Below are positions 1 to 9,079 of a stretch of 64,000 bases of DNA, in pieces. The stretch's first letter is position 1. Every line of letters starts with the position of its first letter. The position numbers and the translations under genes were made by a program. A model generated the notes under the pieces. It saw only the letters and a list, made by a program, of their open reading frames with translations. It was not told the DNA's origin and made no database searches. The DNA comes from Pelagicoccus albus (GTDB lineage: Bacteria > Verrucomicrobiota > Verrucomicrobiia > Opitutales > Opitutaceae): the NCBI RefSeq assembly GCF_014230145.1, contig NZ_JACHVC010000001.1, positions 186,001 through 250,000 of the forward strand, given 5' to 3'.

Positions 1-1746
1 GTCGATGCCCAAGATTTTCTCGTTAATGAGTGCTAGGCTGCTGGCAACTTGGTCGCAAATGGTCGATCCGGAGCGGCTTTTGGCGAGGGCTTCCTCGATC
101 TTTCCTGAGGTGTTGTGGGCCGCTTCTGTGGAGCGTAAGGCTAGGTCGCGGACTTCTTCGGCGACAATGGCGAATCCTGCTCCCGCATCTCCCGCTCGGG
201 CGGCTTCGACAGCGGCGTTAAGAGCAAGGATATTGGTTTGGAAGGCGATCTCATCGATCGTTTTAATGATGGTGGAAATGTCTTCGCTCGATTTCGCGAT
301 GGCGTCCATAGCCTCGATCATGGCGGTCATTTCCTGGGAGCTGGTGTCCGCGCATTTGCGAGTTTCGGAAGTGAGCTGATTGGCCTTGGCGGCGGCCTCT
401 ACGTTTTGATGGGTAATGTTGTTAATGTTATCGAGCGATTGGCTGGTGTTATGCAGGCTGTCTGTTTGGCTCCTTGATCCGTGTGCTAATTCGGAAGAAA
501 CCATCTCGATCTCCAGAGAAGAACGTTGGGTATCTTCTCCTCCGTCGGAGATCTCCTTGGCGATTTTTCTAATCTGGCGAGAGAGTGATTTCGCAATACT
601 CATGAAGAGGATGAGTGCGATGACAGTACCAATAACGGTGGCCCCGATTTGTAGGTTCGTTACATGGGCCAAGGATGCTGAAACCAGCTCGCTGCTCGCG
701 TTTAGTTCTTCGCTAGAAATGGTCGAGAGAATGACCCAATCCCAAGAAGGGTAATACGCGACCGCGGCGGTCATTTCTTCGAGCTCGCTGCCGCCAGGTT
801 TCCGAACGTGGTATTTCAGAGACCTGACTTCCCCGCCCGCGAGCGATCCGGCAGTGGAAAGCACTTCTTCCAAGACGTCTGTGCCGTCTTCGTTTAAGAA
901 AAACTCAGCAGTTTCGCCAACTTCTCCACGATCCGGGGCGACTATTAGCTTGCCGGCGTTTTGCTTATTCTTGTTCAGAACGAAGACTCGACCGGTTTCT
1001 CCGGTTGTCTTCTGGGTCAGGTTAGCTGTGACTTGCTTTGTTGCGACCGACTCTGGCAATCCGACGTAAAGGATACCGATGACCTCGCCGCGTGAGTCTT
1101 CGATGGGCTTGTAGGCAGTAATGTAGTGCTGATTGACCACATAGGCTCGGCCGAAAAAGGTCTCTCCAGACAAGACGGTTTGGACCACTGGGCTGCTGGA
1201 GGGGATGTAGGTCCCGATTGCTCGTTTTCCATCAAGCTTACGGACATTTGTGGCGACGCGGAGCATGTCGCCCGCTTCGTTCATCTTTTGGAAAAGCGTG
1301 CAAGTGATCCCGGTACGATCTCCAAAATCGTCGATAAGGGTAACCCGATTGTTGGGATCGAATTCGCTCTGTTGACCGAGCCAAAGGCCGCCGACGGTAA
1401 GTTTAGGGAGTTGGAGGGGAGTTGACTCCTTTGTGATCTGATTAATTGCGTCCCAGCTGACCAGATCGTCCGCTTGTTGCTCGATTGTGCCGATTTGTTC
1501 GGCGATCACTTCAGCAGTTGAGAGATGGCTCTTGGTCGTACCCAGTAGCAGCTTATCGGTCAGCTCAACGTTTTCGAGGATCGACTTGGTTTGATCGACG
1601 AGGCTGCTTTCCACGAGTGTGTGGATCTGGTCGTCAATATCCTCCGTGATTTGGGGTGTTTTCCAAAGAAGGAGCGTGAGGACAGTCAATGCGGGGCCCG
1701 CGGTTACGACGAGACCAATGGTGGATAGCTTTGTACTGAGTTTCAT
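1..1746 (-). CDS. Methyl-accepting chemotaxis protein (3' part outside window)
   Basis: A membrane chemoreceptor that senses a ligand outside the cytoplasm and signals to CheA/CheW. The frame stays open for 582 codons from the ATG at 1746 and leaves the window, so the C-terminus is missing. Visible in order: an N-terminal membrane segment (about residues 8-28), a periplasmic Cache-type sensor (about 60-350), a second membrane segment (about 364-386), a HAMP-like linker, and the receptor signalling hairpin near residues 500-525 with the near-invariant core FQTNILALNAAVEAARAG. An AAGGAA ribosome site precedes the ATG. No other chemotaxis gene is in view. The family call is firm; the ligand is unknown. 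Confidence 0.93.
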   Translation of the reverse strand, partial: MKLSTKLSTIGLVVTAGPALTVLTLLLWKTPQITEDIDDQIHTLVESSLVDQTKSILENVELTDKLLLGTTKSHLSTAEVIAEQIGTIEQQADDLVSWDAINQITKESTPLQLPKLTVGGLWLGQQSEFDPNNRVTLIDDFGDRTGITCTLFQKMNEAGDMLRVATNVRKLDGKRAIGTYIPSSSPVVQTVLSGETFFGRAYVVNQHYITAYKPIEDSRGEVIGILYVGLPESVATKQVTANLTQKTTGETGRVFVLNKNKQNAGKLIVAPDRGEVGETAEFFLNEDGTDVLEEVLSTAGSLAGGEVRSLKYHVRKPGGSELEEMTAAVAYYPSWDWVILSTISSEELNASSELVSASLAHVTNLQIGATVIGTVIALILFMSIAKSLSRQIRKIAKEISDGGEDTQRSSLEIEMVSSELAHGSRSQTDSLHNTSQSLDNINNITHQNVEAAAKANQLTSETRKCADTSSQEMTAMIEAMDAIAKSSEDISTIIKTIDEIAFQTNILALNAAVEAARAGDAGAGFAIVAEEVRDLALRSTEAAHNTSGKIEEALAKSRSGSTICDQVASSLALINEKILGID

Positions 1747-1969
1747 TTTACGTGTTCCTTAACCCATCGGGTAATACCCGCATTTTTTTACCCAATTACT
1801 GGTTGGTTTACCTTTGTTTGACTAGGAGAACGCACTTATAGGGATTCTGGAGAGTTGCAGTAGTCTAGAGCCCTAGGCGGTTGTTCTCCAAAACCCTCCG
1901 AATTCGACAAGACCGACGGCTGCCCTCTCACTAGCTTGTATTTGGGAGAGAGGGGTGAAACTCCTATCT

Positions 1970-2830
1970 TTATCTTAAACGGCGCAAAGTGGTCCCGCGA
2001 CAATCCTCGCAGGTTTCCGCGATTTCTTCGAATTCGCTGAGGCAAACTGGGCAGAATTTTGGGGCAGACAGGTCAGGTGGGGTCTTTAGCCAATTTTCCG
2101 TGTCAAGCTGGGCCTGGCGAGTGGCGTCCTCGAGTTGTTGGAGCGAATACTCTGGGTGGGGTTGGTAATGTGCCTCTCGCCAAAGGCGTTGGAGGTGAGC
2201 GAGTACCTTTAGGTTTGAGGCATTCGCCGCCAAGGCTGCCAAAGGGGCCCAACGTAGGGAGCTGCCTAGGGCAAGCTCGTCGACACACCTGGGCGCGTGC
2301 CATGGAAGTAAAGCGGTATAGAGAGTGGTTTTAAATCGTTCCGCTTTATGGCTAGGCAAAAGGCGTTTGTGCAGGGCTCGGTAGTGAAGTGCCGTGACGA
2401 GTAGAATAGCATAGGCGAATGCGAGGGATATCAAGATGGGCTGCTCCTGATAGGTCTTCACATAGACAAGGGGAATCAGGACGAAGAAATTTAGGAAGTT
2501 GAGGATGGCGAGGAGCTGCAGTTTTGGGACGCATTTTTCCAACAGCCTCTGGTGCCTTCGTACATTTGCGACGCGCGTCAATTGCCTCTCTGGCCTCGCT
2601 GTTACCCTCTGGGGCGACAAAAAGTACATTCGGTAGGGCCAAGGAAGAATAGGGCCGAGGAAGACGGTCTTTTTCATGCCCCATGCCACCATGAATGGCT
2701 TTCTGAGCGTGGCGTTGCCGAATCTGCCAACTCGACAGATGAGAGCCTCCGATTCAGGTGGAGCCAATTTGATGCACTCGATCAGGTAAAAGATCGAGAG
2801 CACGAGGTAGAAGGATTGTCCGTCGGTCAT
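1970..2830 (-). CDS. Membrane protein with C-terminal zinc-ribbon-like motif, unknown function
   Basis: I do not recognise the family. The 286-residue product has a hydrophobic N-terminus (about 5-22), two adjacent membrane segments (about 104-122 and 130-148), a cytoplasmic-looking helical region, and a C-terminal tail with two CxxC pairs (C260/C263 and C274/C277) resembling a zinc ribbon. It lies 57 bp downstream of the DUF2167 gene on the same strand, so the two are probably co-transcribed. The zinc-binding role is inferred only from cysteine spacing. Confidence 0.7.
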   Translation of the reverse strand: MTDGQSFYLVLSIFYLIECIKLAPPESEALICRVGRFGNATLRKPFMVAWGMKKTVFLGPILPWPYRMYFLSPQRVTARPERQLTRVANVRRHQRLLEKCVPKLQLLAILNFLNFFVLIPLVYVKTYQEQPILISLAFAYAILLVTALHYRALHKRLLPSHKAERFKTTLYTALLPWHAPRCVDELALGSSLRWAPLAALAANASNLKVLAHLQRLWREAHYQPHPEYSLQQLEDATRQAQLDTENWLKTPPDLSAPKFCPVCLSEFEEIAETCEDCRGTTLRRLR

Positions 2831-2887
2831 CCGAGAGGCGAATCAGGGCGAGGAGCGAAACCGGCGTACCGAAACAAGCCTGCGAAA

Positions 2888-3826
2888 CTACTGGGCGGAT
2901 TGGTCCGGCGACTCTTCGCGAACTTCGCGTCCGGTGAGGCGGGAGAAGAACTTCTTGAATGCTGCCCCGATGGCGACGAGTCCGATGATGATGAGTTTTA
3001 GGAATTTTTTCCCGAAGGCCAGAATGGTTCCGACCAGACCCAATTTAGCCGCTCCGTAGATGGCACCACCGGCGATGAGGGCAGTCAGACCGTATTCCGC
3101 CACCTTGTCGCCCTGTCGGTATTCGGCGTAGGATTTGCCCTCCTTGTATTGATGTCCCAACAGCAAGTCTTGGTAGGTGGGTAGGATTGTTTGAAGATCG
3201 GCCATGTCGCATATTAAGGTCACTTCCATAACCCCTTCGCGACCTAGGAGCTTCGTTTCGTAGTTTACGAATTGTTCGGTGCTATTGCCCGAATGAAGCA
3301 GCAGTCCCCACTCGAGGTTGTTGGTCCGTTCGTTGTAACGAGGTTCCATAGCCCAACCGTCGATGTACATAGGTTCTAGACCTTGCTCTTCGCGGTATTG
3401 GTTGCCCAGTCGCTGATTTTCCAGCATCTGGTCCATGAGAGCGTCGGCGTCGAGTTCGTCCTTTTCGTCGTCTCGAACATATCCGCTAGGGTCGAATTGA
3501 AAGAGAACGAGCCAATTCAGATCGTTGGTTGCCACGAGGCCTTCGTATTCGGAGGGAAGGTTGCCGTAAGCCTGCATCAACCGAGATGCGTCTTCTCCGT
3601 TGAGGTAGCTAAAGCCCTCTGGAATGTCGATGGTGGCCCATTCATTCAGGTTCCCGTCTCCCTCGGCTTGCCAGGCGAGGCTATCCATGAAGGCGTCCCA
3701 CTGAGCTTGGGCTTCGGCCTCTTCATCCACATAGGATTGCGGAGCTGCTGAGTCGTCCTGGGCTTGGGAAACGAAAGGGACTAAGGTCGCAAGTAGCGCG
3801 ATGAGAAGGAGAAGAGGGCTTTTCAT
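2888..3826 (-). CDS. DUF2167 family membrane-anchored protein
   Basis: A 312-residue protein with a clear signal peptide (about residues 1-22, ending VSQA), a long periplasmic region, and one or two hydrophobic segments near the C-terminus (about 245-295) followed by a basic tail. The central region carries the DUF2167 pattern, including the G-W-A-x-x-P-x-Y stretch (about residue 155) and the N-x-L-x-W-G stretch that follows. DUF2167 proteins are widespread membrane-anchored proteins without an assigned reaction. It is the first gene of a likely two-gene operon with the zinc-ribbon membrane protein. Confidence 0.8.
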   Translation of the reverse strand: MKSPLLLLIALLATLVPFVSQAQDDSAAPQSYVDEEAEAQAQWDAFMDSLAWQAEGDGNLNEWATIDIPEGFSYLNGEDASRLMQAYGNLPSEYEGLVATNDLNWLVLFQFDPSGYVRDDEKDELDADALMDQMLENQRLGNQYREEQGLEPMYIDGWAMEPRYNERTNNLEWGLLLHSGNSTEQFVNYETKLLGREGVMEVTLICDMADLQTILPTYQDLLLGHQYKEGKSYAEYRQGDKVAEYGLTALIAGGAIYGAAKLGLVGTILAFGKKFLKLIIIGLVAIGAAFKKFFSRLTGREVREESPDQSAQ

Positions 3827-3868
3827 AAATGTATAGAGGGGGAGGGGACTGGGAATTAGGGCGTATGT

Positions 3869-4189
3869 TTAACTGCCTTCAACTCGCATGGCAACGTATC
3901 CGTAAACGAAAATTAAGAAAAGGTAGAGGAAGGTGATGGATTGGTTGAGGACGGCGCGTTTGTACTGCCCGGCGCAGTAGTTTCGAACGAACAGAGTATG
4001 GTTGAAAATCAGGATAACTGGAAAGAGCAGGGATCCCCATATGAAGCCGTAACCAAAAAAATGAGACAGCTGTGTCTCGCCGACGGTATCTCCAGAAAAT
4101 GCGACTTTGCTCAAGGGGATTACCACAAAGGGATATAACCCAAGGGGTAAGGTATTGAGGATGGCCAACAATATGGAGGAGAATTTCAT
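3869..4189 (-). CDS. Small integral membrane protein, unknown function
   Basis: About 106 residues from the ATG at 4189. The frame is open further upstream to a TTG at 4243, but neither start has a good ribosome site; the ATG is preferred because it sits directly before the first hydrophobic helix. Three membrane helices are visible (about 4-25, 40-60 and 82-102), the second followed by an HTLFVRNYCAGQYKRA stretch with basic residues. It lies 42 bp upstream of the DUF2167 gene on the same strand and just downstream of a strong terminator, so it may start its own transcript. No family recognised. Confidence 0.55.
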   Translation of the reverse strand: MKFSSILLAILNTLPLGLYPFVVIPLSKVAFSGDTVGETQLSHFFGYGFIWGSLLFPVILIFNHTLFVRNYCAGQYKRAVLNQSITFLYLFLIFVYGYVAMRVEGS

Positions 4190-4258
4190 TTGTACGTTTG
4201 GGGAAACGCGTACTGTGTAAGACTTGTTTCTTTTGAGTTGCAAGGAGGCTATTGCACG

Positions 4259-4290
4259 AAAAAAGGGGCAAGCCTGCAGGCTCGCCCCCC
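4259..4290 (-). terminator. Rho-independent terminator after the exosortase-substrate gene
   Basis: On the minus strand the stem GGGGCGAGCC / GGCTTGCCCC with a TGCA loop is followed directly by six T residues (plus-strand As at 4259-4264). It lies about 40 bp past the stop of the VPD-tailed secreted protein. Confidence 0.85.
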
Positions 4291-4330
4291 CTTCATTTGA
4301 AAAGATAAACTTAGAAAGGTGTATGATCCT

Positions 4331-5236
4331 TTAAGCGTTCTGGTGACGGCGGCGAATAAGGATTAGGACGAGGAAGCCTAGCAGTGCCGATACCATGGTG
4401 CTCGTCGCGTCGGGCACGGTGTGTGTGCCTTCACCGTTGCGAGTCGCACTGACGCTGATGTCGAAAATCCCCAAGGCAGTCAGGTAGTCCAGCGCGTTAA
4501 TGAATTCTGGAAGTGGTCCATTTAGGAGAGGTCCGTCGGGGCCTTCTGGGATGCTGAGAGGTCCGTTGATAGCGATGTCGATGAAGCCGTAAGGGAATCC
4601 GGCGTCCGCGTAAACATCGACTGCGTCTGGTCCTGTGATGACGGGGAGCAACGCGAGAGCAGAGCCTGCCAAGGTGAGCGCGTCATTCAATCCTTCGCTA
4701 CCAGGAACGGCGGCGAGAAGGGCAGAGAATGAGGTGGCGAGTTCCAAAGAGTCTAGGCTGGTAAGCTGAAAAAGGTCTACTGCTGCAACTCCCGGAATCG
4801 AGAATTCGAATTCTAGGTCGCCTTCACTGGCTCCGAAGTACTCGAAGAAGGGAGCCTCTGGCGTCGATACCATTCCTTCTACACCCCAAGCTCCCGTTAC
4901 ACTAACTTGCCAGTCATAGGCTTCGCCGAGGTCGAAGGAGGAGTCTATCGCAGTATTGTAGAAGTCGTACTCCAAGCTGCCGAATCCGTTTACGTAGTAG
5001 TCGCTCGCGCCTCGGAAAATCGGATAAAGGTCTTCGAACTCTTGGTCGGTCATGGGACCACTCAGATATTCGACATATTCCTTCGCATCAAAACCGAGGA
5101 GATCGTAGTTGAAATCGGCAACGATGCCGAGGTCGATATGGAGCGTCTCTTCGACGCCGTTTTCGAGACCGCTGACGGCGGTCGCAAGGAGGAGGGATCC
5201 GCTCAAGAGGGATACCGCTTTGTTTTTAGAAAACAT
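4331..5236 (-). CDS. Secreted protein with VPD-type exosortase (PEP-CTERM-like) sorting tail
   Basis: A 301-residue exported protein. It has an N-terminal signal peptide (about 1-22, basic MFSKNK start then a hydrophobic core) and a C-terminal tripartite sorting signal: the VPDATST motif near residue 274, a hydrophobic helix, and an arginine cluster (RRR). Such VPD variants of PEP-CTERM are processed by exosortase in Verrucomicrobiota. The mature part is acidic, rich in Gly, Leu and Asp, without a recognised enzyme domain. It stands alone as a single gene with its own terminator, and no exosortase gene is in view. Surface or matrix location is inferred from the tail. Confidence 0.82.
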   Translation of the reverse strand: MFSKNKAVSLLSGSLLLATAVSGLENGVEETLHIDLGIVADFNYDLLGFDAKEYVEYLSGPMTDQEFEDLYPIFRGASDYYVNGFGSLEYDFYNTAIDSSFDLGEAYDWQVSVTGAWGVEGMVSTPEAPFFEYFGASEGDLEFEFSIPGVAAVDLFQLTSLDSLELATSFSALLAAVPGSEGLNDALTLAGSALALLPVITGPDAVDVYADAGFPYGFIDIAINGPLSIPEGPDGPLLNGPLPEFINALDYLTALGIFDISVSATRNGEGTHTVPDATSTMVSALLGFLVLILIRRRHQNA

Positions 5237-5361
5237 ATTATAGCAAGGTTGGGATTAGGAGGACGTCTATGACGTTTCCATCGATAAACCCGCTCGCTCG
5301 CCCTTAGGCAAGCACCGCACTATAACAGTTTTGCGCCGATTGTTTCGATTCGTAGAGGGAG

Positions 5362-6441
5362 TTACTCCTCTTCCCCGGGCTCTTCAGAATCTGAGGGAGC
5401 TTTTTTTAGAAAGCCTTCTATGGATTCTGGAAAGGCAGTGAATAAAGTGCTGGTTGTAGCAAACGCTGTTTGATCCATGTATTTGTTTAACGGATCATCT
5501 GCTTTGCTACTTTCGATTTTAACATAAACGGGACCGGCTGGAGTTTCTACCTCCTCTTGCTTTTCGGATATTTTTTCTCCGTCTTCGTTGGTCGTTTCTA
5601 CTTGTTTTTCAACACGGACTTCTGGACGCCGACCGATCTCGAATGTGTAGTTTGTTTCATCCGACATCGTCAGCGTTACTGAAACTTGGTTTGCCGCTGC
5701 CGCTAGGACTTCGGGATCGTCGAGCTCAGCCAGGTTGACGAAATTTAATTGGGAAACCCGTCCTATCGCCCGATCGATGGCAGCTTGGTCCAGCGTCATG
5801 CCCTCTGGCAATTCGCTTGTCGCCATCCAGTCTTCATCCTCCGATTCACGGCTTAGTTCGAGGCTGCTCCCGTCGAGTAGCGAGACCTTTAGAGTCCGGA
5901 TCTGGTCGCGGTCTAGGCTGACAAGGCTCTTTTTAAGCCAAGAAACGGGATCTCCGTTTACTCCGAATGCTTCGCTAGCGACGAAGGCGATCTCTTCCTC
6001 GCCGAAGCGAACGAGTTGTTTACCCGATTCGGTTTCACGTCCGAGATCAAGGGAGAGGACGCTGGCTCCGTCTTCGGCCAACAAGTTTATATAATCTATC
6101 CCAAAGCCGAAATCGCTTATCCGCTCTGGATTTTTGGAAGCGACTCGTTCCAGCGTAGTGTCCTTAAGCTGTTTGATAAGATTGGCGATTTGTTTTGGGT
6201 CGGCGGGAAGTTGGTAGCGTTCTTGCAAAAGCCAATTCCCATCTTGCCGAATGAAAGTCATGGACTCGCTGCCGCTGATCATTTCAAGGGTCGAAACCTT
6301 GTCCAATTGAGCGTTAGCAAGAATCGGACTTCCCACTCTCTGGTCTTGTACCTTCGGGGAATCGTTGTTTTTCAGGAAGTACGTGATGAAAGCCAGGACG
6401 GCTAGTATCGCGGTGGAAAGGTATAGCTTCTTCAAGTTCAT
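5362..6441 (-). CDS. DUF4340 domain protein, last gene of the gld-like ABC operon
   Basis: A 359-residue protein anchored by one N-terminal membrane segment (about 7-22) with the remainder outside the cytoplasm. The WLLQERYQLPADPKQI stretch and the following repeats of short beta strands match DUF4340, a domain that regularly sits next to GldG-like ABC accessory proteins. The C-terminus is highly acidic (SEEPGEEE). It follows the gldG-like gene by 58 bp on the same strand. Its role is unknown; a periplasmic part of the same export machine is inferred from context. Confidence 0.83.
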   Translation of the reverse strand: MNLKKLYLSTAILAVLAFITYFLKNNDSPKVQDQRVGSPILANAQLDKVSTLEMISGSESMTFIRQDGNWLLQERYQLPADPKQIANLIKQLKDTTLERVASKNPERISDFGFGIDYINLLAEDGASVLSLDLGRETESGKQLVRFGEEEIAFVASEAFGVNGDPVSWLKKSLVSLDRDQIRTLKVSLLDGSSLELSRESEDEDWMATSELPEGMTLDQAAIDRAIGRVSQLNFVNLAELDDPEVLAAAANQVSVTLTMSDETNYTFEIGRRPEVRVEKQVETTNEDGEKISEKQEEVETPAGPVYVKIESSKADDPLNKYMDQTAFATTSTLFTAFPESIEGFLKKAPSDSEEPGEEE

Positions 6442-6499
6442 GTCTCGCGAGCTTTTCTTTTTGTAATTAGAGGCGGTTAAGTCTGAGCTTTAGCGTCTT

Positions 6500-8302
6500 C
6501 TATTTTCCTTTTCTGAGGCGGTTGAAGTAGACAGCGAATATCAGCAGCCCAATAGGAGCCCATAGGAGATTTACTGCACCGATAACAGTACCCAATGTCT
6601 CGATACCTTGACGTAGCTCTCTTCGGATGACTCGCACCTGAGACTTCAGCTCAGCCTGTTTCCTTTGGTTTTCGGCGACGACTTCCTCCATCTCTGGAGT
6701 TGCGTAGATGATGCCCGAATTGGCTTGCTCGCTAACGAGATCGGAGAGTTTGGCGTTTATCTCTTCGAGCTCAGCTTCCACTGCTTCTAGCTTGGACTGG
6801 TATTCCTTTTGAGCCTCTGCCTCCATATTCATGACCACCTCAAAGGGACGCGAAGAGCTCGCCTTTCCTCGGATTCCGATCAGATCTCGGCTGCCACCGA
6901 GGTACTCGATGAAATTGTATACGAGGGTTTGGTTATCATTTAGTTTTTGGATCTGTTCCATCCCCAGAAAATTGACTCTTTGGACCGAATATTGATCGAG
7001 GAGGAAATCGCTGTCAGAAATAACGAATACGGTAATCTCTCCCTCTTGCTGGTGCTTTTCGTCCGTTTTGTCTGGAAAGGCGCTTGAGGCGGGTCCGGTC
7101 AGAACTCCGGCCACTGCTACGGGACCTTCCAGTGGCTCGGCTTGGCCTAGAAGTTGGTCGGGCTGCGCGAATTGCAGACTCATGCTGTTGACTGTACCAA
7201 CATCGGCGGATGAGGTCAGGACCGGTTCCCAGTTCGTGGACGCCCCCTCTTTCGGAGAAAGCGGAGCGGACTCGAGTAGGAGGACCCCTTCGAGTTGGGA
7301 GGAGGGGAGGAGGTCGCGATTTGTGAAACCATCCCTGAATATGAGCCAACTCGGCTGTGTGAATCGTCCCTGCGATAGTGAATTGGTTTGATCTACCAAA
7401 ACTTGCATCGGGTCGTAAGAAAGGCCCCACGCTTCCAGTAGTTTGGGAAGGTCGCTCGGAGTGGGCTGACTCATTTGCCCCATCATCATTTGCTGGCGGC
7501 CCTGTTCACGTTCTGTCACGGACGACGGATCCAAGGCAAGAAATACAGGCTTCCCTGATAGAGCGTACTGGTCGATTGAATACTCTAATCCTTCGCTAAG
7601 ATCCTTGGGGTGAATCAAGGCTAGGATATCGAGGTTTTCAGGGAGTGATTTGGCATTCGGCTCGATGGAGATAATGTCGAAAAGCGTAGCAAGTTGGTCG
7701 ACTACGATTTGGTTGCTGGGAGGCGCTTGACCAGGCATGGAGGGATAATCTGGAGCAACGAGCGGAAGGGACGTGATGAGGCCCAGTCTCGGTTTCGTGA
7801 GCAGTTGGGTCTCGTAGATCGCTTTGGATATGTCGTATTCCAAAAATGGTTCTCGGTCCCAATTGAAGAAGGGAACAACGTTTTCCGTGTCACCCTGTGA
7901 GACGGTCATGCCTAGGTAGACTCGGTCCCCGGTGGCTATCTCGGTACCATTAAGTCCATTTGCGATGGCCCGTTCCTCTTCAGGAGAGTCAGGCTTCGGA
8001 TCGATTACGTTTACCCGGACGATTCCGCCGGAAACGCTCTCGTATTGGCCAAGCATCTGCTCGACCCGATCCGCAAAGTTTTTGAACCAAGCGGGAAGGT
8101 CGGCAATAGATTTTGAAGTATACAAATCAACGATGACGGACTCCTCCACCTTTGAGAGCATTGTCTCGGTGCTTTTCGATAGGGTGTAGACTCCGTCTTG
8201 AGTAAGGTCCCAGCGAAGCGGGATCGATGATACAATGTAGTGGAGCAGCAAGAAGTTAACGAGAATGAGTACTGCCGCGACGAGTTTCTTTGAAAGGGTC
8301 AT
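6500..8302 (-). CDS. GldG-like ABC transporter auxiliary protein
   Basis: A 600-residue protein of the GldG/ABC_transp_aux family. Visible: an N-terminal membrane helix (about 8-28), then the characteristic stretch RWDLTQDGVYTLSKST, a large extracytoplasmic domain with the conserved D-x-x-x-E-P-F-L-E-Y-D-I pattern (about 145-157), a long coiled coil near residues 490-560 (about 6699-6835), and a C-terminal membrane helix (about 572-592) with a short basic tail. It lies 24 bp from the permease gene. In Bacteroidetes the homologue works with GldA and GldF; outside that phylum the transported substrate is not established. Confidence 0.9.
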   Translation of the reverse strand: MTLSKKLVAAVLILVNFLLLHYIVSSIPLRWDLTQDGVYTLSKSTETMLSKVEESVIVDLYTSKSIADLPAWFKNFADRVEQMLGQYESVSGGIVRVNVIDPKPDSPEEERAIANGLNGTEIATGDRVYLGMTVSQGDTENVVPFFNWDREPFLEYDISKAIYETQLLTKPRLGLITSLPLVAPDYPSMPGQAPPSNQIVVDQLATLFDIISIEPNAKSLPENLDILALIHPKDLSEGLEYSIDQYALSGKPVFLALDPSSVTEREQGRQQMMMGQMSQPTPSDLPKLLEAWGLSYDPMQVLVDQTNSLSQGRFTQPSWLIFRDGFTNRDLLPSSQLEGVLLLESAPLSPKEGASTNWEPVLTSSADVGTVNSMSLQFAQPDQLLGQAEPLEGPVAVAGVLTGPASSAFPDKTDEKHQQEGEITVFVISDSDFLLDQYSVQRVNFLGMEQIQKLNDNQTLVYNFIEYLGGSRDLIGIRGKASSSRPFEVVMNMEAEAQKEYQSKLEAVEAELEEINAKLSDLVSEQANSGIIYATPEMEEVVAENQRKQAELKSQVRVIRRELRQGIETLGTVIGAVNLLWAPIGLLIFAVYFNRLRKGK

Positions 8303-8326
8303 AGCGTTTACGGAGTTTCAGGCTGC

Positions 8327-9046
8327 TTACTTTTCTATGACTATTAGGTTGAGACCGAGGCAAGCGGCCGAGAGCAACACATAAAAAGATACGGCGCTTA
8401 TATCGATGAGGCCTTTCGCCATGGTCGCAAAGTGTTGTTCAAAACTCATGAGTCTCAAGAAATCCAATACTGCTATGGGTACTGAGCTTCCTAGGAACTT
8501 TGCTAGCCAGTCCGAGCCCATCAATGTGGCGAAAAGGCAAATCATCACGCTGATTACGAAGGCGATGACCTGGTTTTTCGTCAGAGCGGAGCAGACTGCT
8601 GTGATGGATAAAAACGCAGAAGCGGTCAGAATTGCTCCGATGTATCCGGAAAAGATGACACCCCAGTCAGGATTGCCGAGATAGCCCGTTGTGACGGCCA
8701 AGGACAGCGTTAATGCCAAACCGATGCAGATGAACAAGAGGGCAGCTAAGAACTTTGCGAGGACGATAGTGCGAGTGGTAATGGGCAAGGTGAAAAGCAG
8801 CTCGATACTTCCAGAACGCTTTTCCTCTGCCCAAAGCCTCATGCCTACCGCGGGGATGAAAACGATGAGAACCCAAGGGAGGGGGCGAAACAGAGTGTTG
8901 AGGGACGCTTCGCCTCGGCTGTAGTAGCCAGAATAGAGTGCTAGGCCGATCACCATGAGGTGGAAGACTGCGAGAATGACGTAGCCTACAGGTGAGCGGA
9001 AATAGCCGAGGAATTCTTTCTTAAAAATGGGTCTTAGTTGGGACAT
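8327..9046 (-). CDS. ABC transporter permease (GldF-like, ABC-2 type)
   Basis: A 239-residue permease with about six membrane helices, starting MSQLRPIFKKEFLGYFRSPV as is typical for ABC-2 permeases of the GldF/NosY/CcmB-like class. A cytoplasmic stretch with EEKRSGSIELLFTLPIT (about 72-89) is the coupling-helix region seen in this family. It is placed 33 bp after the ATPase gene and 24 bp before the GldG-like gene, giving an ATPase-permease-auxiliary operon. Confidence 0.93.
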   Translation of the reverse strand: MSQLRPIFKKEFLGYFRSPVGYVILAVFHLMVIGLALYSGYYSRGEASLNTLFRPLPWVLIVFIPAVGMRLWAEEKRSGSIELLFTLPITTRTIVLAKFLAALLFICIGLALTLSLAVTTGYLGNPDWGVIFSGYIGAILTASAFLSITAVCSALTKNQVIAFVISVMICLFATLMGSDWLAKFLGSSVPIAVLDFLRLMSFEQHFATMAKGLIDISAVSFYVLLSAACLGLNLIVIEK

Positions 9047-9079
9047 TTCGGTGTCTTTCAGGAAAGATTGGAGTTTGAG

